Below the pieces are notes generated by a model. The model made no database searches. It saw only the letters and a program-made list of their open reading frames with translations, and had not been told where the DNA came from. This document shows positions 1-6,384 of a DNA stretch of 29,437 bases, piece after piece. The position numbers were made by a program, and so were the translations under genes. Source of the DNA: Flemingiibacterium sp045634005 (lineage in GTDB: Bacteria; Bacillota; Clostridia; Oscillospirales; CAG-272); the NCBI GenBank assembly GCA_045634005.1, contig JAZQZL010000080.1, positions 1-29,437 on the forward strand, read 5' to 3'. The first letter of the stretch is position 1. Each line of letters begins with the position of its first letter.

Positions 1-2
1 TT

Positions 3-257
3 GATCAAATCAGAGAACTCAAAAAATATGACATCGGTGCTATTTTTACGATCAGTACAACAAGCAAGGAAAAGGCTATCGACTTGATGTGGAGATATGC
101 TATTGATTACTGTTTGAAAGACCATGCCACGATTGGAAATTCCAATGCTTTAGAAGATATAAACAACCCTTGGGAGAAAAACTCTCCTCTCGGCGTTGAA
201 ACTTGTGAACGTATCGGGCTTGTGAAGGTAGCAAAAAATTGCGGTTATCGTAAATGA
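3..257 (+). CDS. 3' end of an unrecognised protein gene (partial)
   Basis: An open frame runs from the window edge to a TGA at 255-257 and encodes the last 84 residues of a protein whose start lies outside the window. The fragment begins DQIRELKKYDIG and ends KVAKNCGYRK. It is mixed-charge and soluble-looking, with no obvious membrane segment and two cysteines near the end (in VETCERIG and KNCGYRK). I do not recognise a family. The amino-acid composition is ordinary and there is no internal stop, so it is likely a real coding end rather than chance. It is followed at once by the repeat-rich spacer at 258-673, so nothing here shows an operon partner. Confidence 0.6.
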   Translation, partial: DQIRELKKYDIGAIFTISTTSKEKAIDLMWRYAIDYCLKDHATIGNSNALEDINNPWEKNSPLGVETCERIGLVKVAKNCGYRK

Positions 258-352
258 TCCTCGCCCCGCCTTGCGCGGTGCTTCGCTTTTGTGTTCACAA
301 AAGCAGTGCTTGTCAGGAAAAGAAGACGGACTTTCAGAGCGCACAAACCAAA

Positions 353-476
353 GGCTCCCTTGTGTAAAGGGAGCTGACGCCGTAGGCGGCTGAGGGATTG
401 TTTTACGATAATTTTTTGATTTAACAATCCCACCGTATCGCTTGCGCGAGCCACCTCCCTTTACACAAGGGAGGCC
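353..476. repeat. MITE-like imperfect inverted repeat
   Basis: The left arm (353-402) opens GGCTCCCTTGTGTAAAGGGA and the right arm (423-476) closes with its near-complement, CCTTTACACAAGGGAGGCC. The arms meet around an A+T-rich centre, and both end inward at CAATCCC or GGGATTG. Each arm carries its own small hairpin (CTCCCTT and AAGGGAG around five bases). It has no coding capacity. From memory, units opening with this GGCTCCCTT hairpin are dispersed in gut Clostridia genomes, which fits a small non-autonomous mobile element; that is recall, not a search result. No clear target duplication is visible. Confidence 0.6.
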
Positions 477-484
477 CACCTTCT

Positions 485-574
485 CCCGACAGTACGCCTA
501 AAAGGTGTAACACACTATACCTTGCGGGGCAAGGCGTGTGAAAAAGGACAGAGACGAAAAATCTCTGTCCTTTT
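485..574 (+). repeat. Structured repeat element, copy 1 (ends in a terminator-like hairpin)
   Basis: This stretch begins CCCGACAGTA and aligns over its whole length with 28496-28588. It holds two successive hairpins. The first pairs CACAC with GTGTG outside and CCTTGC with GCAAGG inside, across a GGG loop. The second is a 13-bp stem, AAAAGGACAGAGA (542-554) with TCTCTGTCCTTTT (562-574). The stem sequences differ from the other copy while the pairing is kept. The second hairpin could terminate transcription in either direction. Function unknown. Confidence 0.65.
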
Positions 575-578
575 GTAA

Positions 579-607
579 TGTAGGGGCGACCACTGGTCGC
601 CCCTACA
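579..607. repeat. GGGGCGACC palindrome
   Basis: A 14-bp perfect inverted repeat, TGTAGGGGCGACCA (579-592) and TGGTCGCCCCTACA (594-607), is separated by one base. Only one copy is in the window. Short palindromes with this GTAGGGGCGACC core are, as far as I recall, dispersed in many gut Firmicute genomes, so a REP-like dispersed unit is likely. It has no T-tract of its own and is a poor terminator. Confidence 0.5.
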
Positions 608-647
608 AATTTGCTTTTTCGGCAGGTACAACCTGCTTTATGGAAGA

Positions 648-670
648 CACCCCTTTGGGGTGGTTTTTTT
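648..670 (+). terminator. Intrinsic terminator
   Basis: The stem CACCCC (648-653) and GGGGTG (657-662) closes on TTT and is followed by G and seven T residues (664-670). On the plus strand this is a textbook rho-independent terminator. It closes rightward transcription from the repeat region just before the stop codon of the leftward gene at 674. Confidence 0.75.
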
Positions 671-673
671 ATT

Positions 674-1003
674 TTACATAGCTCCCGCCGTCAGCTTGAT
701 GAGCAGGTTTATATCGTCGGGCTGTACCTTTGCCGGGTACGCCGCCTTATTTCGCACCGTCGCGCCGCATTTTTCGCATCGGTAGACGATTATATATCCC
801 TTTTTCGGGTCGGGAAGCACCTGCACGGGACGAAGCAAGCCAAGACAGTCGTTCGCGCGGTCACCGGGGTTTATGTCTATGTGTATTGAGCAGAGGCATT
901 TGGGACAATGGTCGCGCGAGGTTACGCCGAGCGGCTCGACCTCGAATCCGCAATTTCTGCAGACAAATCCGCTGTCGTTTTTTTGAAATCTTTTTTCTTC
1001 CAT
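674..1003 (-). CDS. RNHCP-domain zinc-binding protein
   Basis: This encodes 109 residues. The family is named for an R-N-H-C-P motif, seen here as RDHCP (residues 30-34). Four cysteines in two CxxC pairs (C15/C18 and C33/C36) look like one zinc site, and a later CxxC pair (C76/C79) like part of a second. The function of the family is not established; zinc-ribbon-like nucleic-acid binding is a common guess. A purine-rich AGGGG about 10 bases ahead of the ATG may serve as the ribosome-binding site. The gene stands alone: the gene to its right is divergent, and a plus-strand terminator lies just past its stop. Confidence 0.8.
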   Translation of the reverse strand: MEEKRFQKNDSGFVCRNCGFEVEPLGVTSRDHCPKCLCSIHIDINPGDRANDCLGLLRPVQVLPDPKKGYIIVYRCEKCGATVRNKAAYPAKVQPDDINLLIKLTAGAM

Positions 1004-1053
1004 AATTTTTCAACCCCTAAAAATTTTTATATGCATAATATGTGCTCTTGCGC

Positions 1054-1071
1054 TTCATAATACGTTATGAA
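1054..1071. promoter_or_regulatory. Perfect inverted repeat between divergent genes
   Basis: TTCATAA (1054-1060) and TTATGAA (1065-1071) flank a 4-base centre in the 90-base gap between the divergent RNHCP gene and the gene starting at 1094. The dyad is operator-like but could also form a small hairpin in the leader. No clear -35/-10 pair was found beside it. Confidence 0.3.
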
Positions 1072-1093
1072 ACCACCGAAAGGAAGTTTTGAA

Positions 1094-1543
1094 ATGAAGC
1101 CAATTATATACAGAAGATCAATTATGGCACTTCTTGCAGTGTGCCTTGTGATGTCACTTTTCGCCGTAGGCGCATCTGCCGCAAGCGTAATGCGTCCCGG
1201 CTACAGCCGCAACGCCGACCTGTCCGACGAAACCGCTGATGAAAACGGTATGGTCGGTGATGATAACACCTCCGCGCCCGGAACCGGCGAATTCGGCGAT
1301 GACACATCAAATAACGCAAACGACACCACACACACGCCCGACACCTCGAACAAGGAAACCGACAATATGATCGGCGATGCCGCAAACCGCGTAGAAAACG
1401 CTGTCAGCGACGTTGTAGACGGCGCTGAGAACGCTGTCGAGGATATGACCGGCGGTATGAGCGTTTGGTCAGTAGTGATTATTATAGCTATTATTGCCGC
1501 TATAGTCGCTCTCGTTCTCGTATTCTTTACACGCAGAAGATAA
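1094..1543 (+). CDS. Small exported, C-terminally membrane-anchored protein
   Basis: This encodes 149 residues. I chose the ATG at 1094 rather than 1067 because AAAGGAAG (1079-1086) sits 7 bases ahead of it. Residues 1-29 look like a signal peptide: a basic start (KPIIYRRS), a hydrophobic core and an ASA cleavage site. A long Asp/Asn/Thr-rich segment follows, then an alternating helix (residues ~95-118), and a hydrophobic membrane segment that ends in FFTRRR. The predicted topology is extracellular with a C-terminal anchor and a basic stop-transfer tail. It has no sortase LPxTG motif and no catalytic motif. I do not recognise a named family; similar anchored proteins are common in Clostridia. 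It ends at a terminator that overlaps the end of mnmE. Confidence 0.75.
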   Translation: MKPIIYRRSIMALLAVCLVMSLFAVGASAASVMRPGYSRNADLSDETADENGMVGDDNTSAPGTGEFGDDTSNNANDTTHTPDTSNKETDNMIGDAANRVENAVSDVVDGAENAVEDMTGGMSVWSVVIIIAIIAAIVALVLVFFTRRR

Positions 1544-1547
1544 ACCG

Positions 1548-1576
1548 AAGCCGATGGCATAAGCCGTCGGCTTTTT
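1548..1576 (+). terminator. Intrinsic terminator after the exported protein
   Basis: AAGCCGATGGC (1548-1558) pairs with GCCGTCGGCTT (1563-1573), with one G-U pair, across an ATAA loop, and runs into TTTTT. It starts 5 bases past the TAA at 1541-1543. Its T-tract overlaps the stop codon of convergent mnmE; on the minus strand it lacks a good T-tract, so it mainly serves the rightward gene. Confidence 0.8.
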
Positions 1577-2963
1577 ATTTTCCAACGCAGAAGCGGTGGA
1601 AAATACCGTCGACTATTTCCTCGCTTACCCGTCTGCCGTCAAGCTCGGATAGCTCGCAGAGTGCAGCCTCTATATCAAGGCCTGCCGTATCGGATGTAAA
1701 TCCGCTTTGAAGCTGCCTGATGGCGGCGCTTATATATTCAAGCGCTCGGCTCACAGAGGCGTTCTGGCGCGCATTTGTGAGCACCGCTCGGGAGTTGTAG
1801 TCTATCTGTCCTTCAACGTAAAGCGAGCAGATAAGCTCCTTCAGCGCATCTATACCGCCCGAGAGGCTATCGTCATTCTTTGCGCAGATCTCAACGGTAT
1901 GAGAGAAAATGCCAAGGTCAATACGGGAACGGTCGAATTTTTGGTCAAGGTCGGTCTTATTGAGTACCGCGATCTTGGTGGCGGAATTATTTTTAAGTCT
2001 TTCCATAAGAAGCCCGTCGTCACTGTCAAACTCCTTCGAGAGATCGAACAGAACGAGCACAAGCTCTGCTTCATCGAGCATTTTTTGCGAACGTTCAACA
2101 CCGATCTTTTCAACGGTATCCTCCGTATAGCGCATACCTGCGGTATCACAAAGCCGCAGCATTATACGTCCGCACGGAACCGTTTCCTCTATCGTGTCAC
2201 GCGTCGTACCCGCAACGTCAGTCACAATCGCACGCTCGCGCCCCACAAGGCGATTGAGCAGCGATGACTTACCCGTGTTCGGTTTGCCTACTAAAACCGT
2301 TCGTACACCCTCGCAAACAGCTCTGCCGACGCGATAAGTGCTCTTCAGCGCCAAAAGCTCGGCTTCAAGCACCAAAAGCTCGGATAAAACCTCGGAATCG
2401 GACAACTCGGCAAGATCCTCGTCAGGGAAATCAACGTTTGCGTAAACGCCCGTAACTACCGTCTTGATCTTTTCGTAAAGCTCGTCCGCTTTGCGTTTCA
2501 TAACGCCATCGCCGTGTGACACAGCGAGCGACAGCTGCTCATCGTTTACCGCGTCAATAAGCATACCGACAGCCTCCGCCTGCGAAAGCGAAAGCTTACC
2601 GCTTGTAAATGCGCGGCGAGTAAATTCTCCGGCCTCGGCAGGTCTTGCACCGGCTTCGAGCGCGGCTTCAAGCACCTTTTCGGTAAGAACTATTCCTCCG
2701 TGACAGCTTATTTCAACAACGTCCTCGCCCGTATATGAATGGGGCGCACGAAAGACCGTACAAACGCCGTCATCGATATGCACGCCGCCTTTTATAATAT
2801 CTCCGTATACACAGTGCGAAGGCTCAATATCAAAAACACCTTTGCCGTTCTTCGCCTTGAACATTTTATCTGCAACAGAGATAGCACCGTCACCGGAGAT
2901 GCGTATTACCGCTATACCTCCGCGGCCGTATGCAGTTGAAATAGCCGCTATAGTGTTTGTCAT
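1575..2963 (-). CDS. mnmE: tRNA U34 modification GTPase MnmE
   Basis: This encodes 462 residues, the normal family length. MnmE works with MnmG to add (carboxymethyl)aminomethyl groups to U34 of certain tRNAs. The N-terminal folate-binding domain begins TIAAISTAYGRGGIAVIRIS. The G domain sits in a helical region, with GKPNTGKSS (about residues 225-233), TTRDT, DTAG (about 271) and NKTD (about 336). The C-terminus is FCVGK, keeping the family's catalytic-region cysteine (C459, usually CIGK). It is the last gene of the leftward rpmH-rnpA-yidD-yidC-jag block, 59 bases after jag. Unusually, mnmG and rsmG do not follow; the next gene is convergent and unrelated. Confidence 0.97.
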   Translation of the reverse strand: MTNTIAAISTAYGRGGIAVIRISGDGAISVADKMFKAKNGKGVFDIEPSHCVYGDIIKGGVHIDDGVCTVFRAPHSYTGEDVVEISCHGGIVLTEKVLEAALEAGARPAEAGEFTRRAFTSGKLSLSQAEAVGMLIDAVNDEQLSLAVSHGDGVMKRKADELYEKIKTVVTGVYANVDFPDEDLAELSDSEVLSELLVLEAELLALKSTYRVGRAVCEGVRTVLVGKPNTGKSSLLNRLVGRERAIVTDVAGTTRDTIEETVPCGRIMLRLCDTAGMRYTEDTVEKIGVERSQKMLDEAELVLVLFDLSKEFDSDDGLLMERLKNNSATKIAVLNKTDLDQKFDRSRIDLGIFSHTVEICAKNDDSLSGGIDALKELICSLYVEGQIDYNSRAVLTNARQNASVSRALEYISAAIRQLQSGFTSDTAGLDIEAALCELSELDGRRVSEEIVDGIFHRFCVGK

Positions 2964-2986
2964 AATAGCCTCGTTTCATAGAAAAT

Positions 2987-3012
2987 ATCGCCTCGGGTTA
3001 ACCCGAGGCGAT
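2987..3012. terminator. Strong palindrome between jag and mnmE
   Basis: ATCGCCTCGGG (2987-2997) and CCCGAGGCGAT (3002-3012) pair perfectly across TTAA. On the minus strand only ATTTTC follows, so it is a weak or partial terminator. It may attenuate transcription from jag into mnmE or mark a processing site. Confidence 0.5.
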
Positions 3013-3022
3013 GCCTTTTATA

Positions 3023-3958
3023 TCAGTTCTCGCCGTCGGTACTGCCGAGAATGCTGTTTAAATATTCGTCGAAGTCCTTGAACTTCTTCTGCGGCTCGCG
3101 AGTGGAATTTTCCTTTGCCTCGCGAGTACCGTAGGTGGAAATAAGGTCGGAGAGTTCCTCCTCGCTCATCTTCTCGCCATCGTCGTACTTCGGAGCTGCC
3201 GGCTTCTTGGGCTCGTACTTCTCGTACTCACTGCGGCGCGTTTTCTTGCGCTCTCCGCGTCTGCCGGAGCGCTTGCCGCCCGACTTTTCGCCGTCCTTAA
3301 AGCGCGCAGGAACCACAAAGCCCTCGCTCTCAAGGTAGATAACTACTCGGCGTCCGTCATCAACTCCAACGGAGTTTGTGGATACGCCCTCAATGCCCTG
3401 AACCTCGGAGTGAATAATACGTCTTTCATAAGGCGACATCGGCTCAAGCATCACGCTCTTACCGGTTCTCTGTACCTTCGCCGCCATACGGCGAGCGAGC
3501 GAACGGAGGGTGCCTTCTCTCTTGGAACGGTAGTTTTCAACATCTACCGTGATATGTACGTAATCACGGGATTCGTCCTCCTCGCGCTTATTTGCCGCGA
3601 GATTGGTAAGATACTGGAGAGCCTCAAGCGTATCGCCGTGGTGGCCTATAAGCACACCTGCCTCCTCACCTACGATGCTGATCTGACGGTCACTCTTGCG
3701 AGTCGCTGTCATCTCAACGTCTGCGTGTATCTCCATATTTTCGAGCAGAGTGTCTATGAACTCTTTGGCAATTGCCTCGCCTGCAACGGTACGAACTACC
3801 TTTATCTTCGCAGGGGAAGAACCTATACCGAGAAATCCTGTGCTTCCTTCTTCGAGGACTTCGTAGTTAAGCGATTCAGGCTCAACTCCAAGCTTCACGC
3901 CTGCATCTTCAAGCGCTGCCTCGACTGTTTTGCCGGTAAATATAATTTCCTGCTTCAC
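3023..3958 (-). CDS. khpB: RNA-binding protein KhpB (Jag)
   Basis: This encodes 311 residues starting at GTG, with AAAGGA about 10 bases ahead. KhpB is a cytoplasmic RNA-binding protein linked to cell-division and envelope control and is nearly always next to yidC. The order is a Jag_N domain (1-52, ending in the glycine-rich GFLGIGSSPAKIKV region), a KH domain whose GxxG loop reads GHHG (105-108), and an R3H domain (about 150-211) with the Rxxx-H signature in ERRIIH (178-183). The last ~90 residues are a Lys/Arg/Glu-rich tail with no predicted fold, longer than in many relatives. It lies 39 bases after yidC. Confidence 0.95.
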   Translation of the reverse strand: MKQEIIFTGKTVEAALEDAGVKLGVEPESLNYEVLEEGSTGFLGIGSSPAKIKVVRTVAGEAIAKEFIDTLLENMEIHADVEMTATRKSDRQISIVGEEAGVLIGHHGDTLEALQYLTNLAANKREEDESRDYVHITVDVENYRSKREGTLRSLARRMAAKVQRTGKSVMLEPMSPYERRIIHSEVQGIEGVSTNSVGVDDGRRVVIYLESEGFVVPARFKDGEKSGGKRSGRRGERKKTRRSEYEKYEPKKPAAPKYDDGEKMSEEELSDLISTYGTREAKENSTREPQKKFKDFDEYLNSILGSTDGEN

Positions 3959-3997
3959 AGTTTTGTTTCCTTTCTATGTTATTTTTAGGAGAATTCC

Positions 3998-5131
3998 TTA
4001 TTCTCCGTCGGTTTCGTTCTTGGTATTGCGGTCGCTTTCATCCTTGAGCTTCGGAGCGTCTTCTTCGTTGACGCCCTCCTTAAGCTCGGGCTTACCGTCC
4101 TTACTTGTATTAGGTACAGCCTCTTCAATATCGTCGTCCTCGTCGATACGGTGGAGCGAGCGAACCTTCTTCTTTTCGCCGTTTTCCTTCTTTTCCTTCT
4201 TCGAGGGCTTTACTCCAACCTCGCGTTCAGCCGCCTTGTAGTCCTCCTCGGTAAAGCGCGGTATAGGCATTACCTTTGCGAGGATAACAGTCTGAATAGT
4301 GGAAAGAATGTTACGGAATATCCAGTAAGAACCAATAGTTGCCTCAATCGTAAACGCAATGTATACGGAAAGAGCGGGCATAGACCACAGCATTATCTTC
4401 ATAGACATATCCTGCTGCTGTCCGGCGTTCGGGTTGTAGCTGAATTTTTTGGTAATAAACTGGCTTGCAAGCGTGAATATAAGAGTAAGAGCAGGCACGA
4501 TAATAAGCGGCCAAAGCTCGTCTACCGGTCTTGCGGAAAGATCGAGCCCGAGAACAGTAAAGTTAGGAAGGATCTCCTCGGTCACTCCGCCGATAATCTC
4601 ATCGAAGTTTGCTTCGCCGAGCTTGCGCATATTTTTGATAAGGTCTATCTGACGAACGGTCTTGTCAGCGGCAAACGCTTCAAATCCCTCCATCTGTGCA
4701 GCGCTCATCAGCTCATATACCTTAGCCTGAATGTTCGCTATAACCTCTGCGCTTAAGCTGCAAATGTACTTAAGAGGATTGATAACTACGTTATAAAGGG
4801 CAAAGAGAATAGGCATCTGGATAAGCAGAGGCAGACAACCGCCCATAGGGTTGAAATTCTCGCGCTGATAGAGTTCCATTACCTCGCTGTTCATCTTCTG
4901 CTGGGTAGCCTGATCGGTACGGCCCGCATATTTTTTACGGATAGCCTTTACCTTCGGGTCAAGCTTTGCCTGCTTTATGGAGTTTTTCTGCTGCTTTATT
5001 GCAAACGGTAAGAGCAATATCTGAAGCACTACAGAAAAGAGAAGCAGTGCAAGCAGGTAATTATCAGTAAGCTGATAACAAATTTTGATTATATAACCGA
5101 GCGGAACGTTTATTATATCAAAAATCTTCAC
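3998..5131 (-). CDS. yidC: Membrane protein insertase YidC
   Basis: This encodes 377 residues starting at GTG, with AAAGGAG (5141-5147) 9 bases ahead. It inserts and folds membrane proteins alone or with SecYEG. The 60KD_IMP core is clear: a first membrane segment (about 24-44) leading into LPFAIKQQKNS, a cytoplasmic coiled hairpin (about 50-95), NPMGGCLPLLIQMPILFALY (94-113), then further segments. A ~70-residue Lys/Glu/Asp-rich tail ends the protein. No lipobox cysteine is seen at the N-terminus. At the position of the conserved groove arginine (E. coli R366, five residues before the Pro of the first core segment) this protein has Gln37. It sits between yidD and jag. Confidence 0.96.
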   Translation of the reverse strand: MKIFDIINVPLGYIIKICYQLTDNYLLALLLFSVVLQILLLPFAIKQQKNSIKQAKLDPKVKAIRKKYAGRTDQATQQKMNSEVMELYQRENFNPMGGCLPLLIQMPILFALYNVVINPLKYICSLSAEVIANIQAKVYELMSAAQMEGFEAFAADKTVRQIDLIKNMRKLGEANFDEIIGGVTEEILPNFTVLGLDLSARPVDELWPLIIVPALTLIFTLASQFITKKFSYNPNAGQQQDMSMKIMLWSMPALSVYIAFTIEATIGSYWIFRNILSTIQTVILAKVMPIPRFTEEDYKAAEREVGVKPSKKEKKENGEKKKVRSLHRIDEDDDIEEAVPNTSKDGKPELKEGVNEEDAPKLKDESDRNTKNETDGE

Positions 5132-5168
5132 TTTTATGTATCTCCTTTATTCTATACGGAAGAACCGT

Positions 5169-5393
5169 TTATTTGCATTTTTTATCAGGCACGGGATCGT
5201 ATCCGCCTTTACCGAACGGATTACAGCGGAGTATACGCCACACAGTCAAACCAAAGCCTACAATAAATCCGCGCTTTCTGAATGCCTCAAGAGCATACTC
5301 GGAGCACGTGGGCGTAAATCGGCAACAGGGCGGCTTCAGAGGGGAAATAAATCTTCTGTAGAGATTTATAAAAAAAATAGCCGCGTACTTCAT
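5169..5393 (-). CDS. yidD: Membrane protein insertion efficiency factor YidD
   Basis: This encodes 74 residues, the usual size. The family signature is present: FINLYRRFISPLKPPCCRF, then TPTCSEYALEAFRK, and GGYDPVP near the end. It is a small amphipathic membrane-associated protein that aids YidC-dependent insertion. Its ATG overlaps the TGA of rnpA by 4 bases, so the two are translationally coupled. The gap to yidC is 37 bases. Confidence 0.95.
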   Translation of the reverse strand: MKYAAIFFINLYRRFISPLKPPCCRFTPTCSEYALEAFRKRGFIVGFGLTVWRILRCNPFGKGGYDPVPDKKCK

Positions 5394-5767
5394 TTTTCAC
5401 ACATATCGAGCGTTTTAAACGCCTTTATCAAATCTTTTTCAATATCGCACGACTTTGCTCTAACGATACTTCCGCGCGCTACTATTACAATGAGAAATCC
5501 GCGCTTTACCGGGTGTTTTACGTCAGCAAGGCGATATCCTTCGCGTATTATGCGCTTTGCGCGGTTTCGCTCTACAGCACCGCCAAGCTTTTTTGTTACC
5601 GTTATGCCGATACGGTTAAGCCTTTGCTTTGTAGGATTGGCTTTTTCAAGCTTTTTTGAGAGATAGTCGGGAAGAATATACACAACGATAAAACGCCCCA
5701 CGAATTTTTTGCCGCGGGTGTAAGCCTTTGAATAAAGATGATTTTCTTTTATAGCGAAAAGCTTCAT
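5390..5767 (-). CDS. rnpA: Ribonuclease P protein component
   Basis: This encodes 125 residues. It is the protein subunit that binds RNase P RNA for tRNA 5' maturation. The RNR signature reads ERNRAKR (66-72), followed by IIREGYR, and the N-terminal substrate-cleft residues fall in the expected F-x-x-V/L-Y region. The start ATG is preceded by AAGGA. It is the second gene of the rpmH operon. Unlike most genomes, it is separated from rpmH by 162 bases holding hairpins. Confidence 0.96.
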   Translation of the reverse strand: MKLFAIKENHLYSKAYTRGKKFVGRFIVVYILPDYLSKKLEKANPTKQRLNRIGITVTKKLGGAVERNRAKRIIREGYRLADVKHPVKRGFLIVIVARGSIVRAKSCDIEKDLIKAFKTLDMCEK

Positions 5768-5929
5768 TGTTTTTTCCTTATAACAATAAAAACCCCCGAA
5801 ATACGGGTATCCCCGCGATCTTCGGCGGTTTCATTTTTTCGTTTTCTTCACAAAAGCGAATACTAATTACAACTCGGCGCAACTGTAATCAGCAGCCGAG
5901 TTGTAACAGCTTCTACGTTTAAAAAGAGA
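5768..5929 (-). other. rpmH-rnpA spacer with two hairpins
   Basis: There is no gene in these 162 bases. Reading leftward, the first feature is a 12-bp perfect stem (TTACAACTCGGC at 5867-5878 with its complement at 5895-5906) around a 16-base loop. The second is a short CCCG/CGGG hairpin (5793-5808) followed on the minus strand by five T residues, a weak terminator. Together they could reduce read-through from the highly expressed rpmH into rnpA or act as processing sites. That role is inference. Confidence 0.45.
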
Positions 5930-6064
5930 TTAATAGGTAAGTCTCTTTCTTCCCTTTGCGCGTCTTCTCTTGAGTACCTTTCTGCCATCAGCAGTTTTCA
6001 TTCTCTTTCTGAAGCCGTGCTCAACCTTTCTCTGGCGTTTCTTAGGCTGGTAAGTTCTAAGCAT
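5930..6064 (-). CDS. rpmH: 50S ribosomal protein L34
   Basis: This encodes 44 residues: MLRTYQPKKRQRK, then VEHGFRKRM, and an Arg/Lys-rich end closing RKRLTY. That is the full L34 length and signature. The ATG at 6064 is preceded by AAGGAGGT (6071-6078), an essentially perfect Shine-Dalgarno site at 6-base spacing. Transcription comes from the consensus promoter at 6161-6190. It is the first gene of the leftward block. Confidence 0.98.
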   Translation of the reverse strand: MLRTYQPKKRQRKVEHGFRKRMKTADGRKVLKRRRAKGRKRLTY

Positions 6065-6160
6065 TCTTACACCTCCTTAAACTAATCGGACTATCATCTT
6101 GCGATGAATAATGCTTATTATTTTTGAAATGAATACAAAATTCACACAATAGCACCTGTT

Positions 6161-6190
6161 ATTATACACGATGACATACTCATTTGTCAA
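6161..6190 (-). promoter_or_regulatory. rpmH operon promoter
   Basis: On the minus strand, TTGACA (6185-6190) and TATAAT (6161-6166) are perfect consensus hexamers with an 18-base spacer. They lie about 97 bases ahead of the rpmH start. A strong vegetative promoter fits a ribosomal-protein gene. Confidence 0.85.
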
Positions 6191-6260
6191 GACCTTTTTC
6201 AAAAAAACTTTCTCCAAGTGTAAATTTTCTCTTAATTTTTGAATAAAAACAGTAAAATGC

Positions 6261-6289
6261 TTGCTATTTTTAATTTTATATGATATAAT
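6261..6289 (+). promoter_or_regulatory. dnaA promoter
   Basis: TTGCTA (6261-6266) and TATAAT (6284-6289) are spaced by 17 bases, with a TG dinucleotide one base before the -10 (extended -10). It lies about 95 bases ahead of the dnaA ATG, and the AGAAAGGA ribosome-binding site is at 6371-6378. Confidence 0.75.
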
Positions 6290-6384
6290 ATATATTGTAT
6301 ATATTATTAAATAATATTAAATATTAGCTGTAAAAATAAAATTCAAAATACACACGTAATTAAGCCAAGCAGAAAGGATACATC

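Larger units (their letters stand above)
258..673. other. Gene-poor spacer filled with palindromic repeats and terminators
   Basis: No convincing gene lies in these 416 bases. In order they hold: a perfect hairpin at 285-304 (9-bp arms, 2-base centre); a large imperfect palindrome at 353-476; a copy of a structured element also found near the right end of the window (485-574); a palindrome with a GGGGCGACC core at 579-607; a 6-bp hairpin at 622-636; and an intrinsic terminator at 648-670. The short reading frames here have no ribosome-binding site and run through the hairpins, so I treat the stretch as non-coding. Confidence 0.75.
6065..6384. other. rpmH-dnaA divergent intergenic region
   Basis: These 320 bases hold the two back-to-back promoters listed separately and a very A+T-rich stretch (about 6267-6350). 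In Bacillus this spacer carries the incA/incB DnaA-box groups. Here I find no close match to TTATCCACA; the nearest, TTATACACG (6162-6170), overlaps the rpmH -10 and is likely chance. No other structure was identified. Confidence 0.6.

Noticed and set aside
150..479. A 109-residue minus-strand frame
   Set aside because: It runs through the palindromic repeat at 353-476 and has no start signal.
6162..6170. TTATACACG as a DnaA box
   Set aside because: Only 7 of 9 match, and it coincides with the rpmH -10 hexamer.
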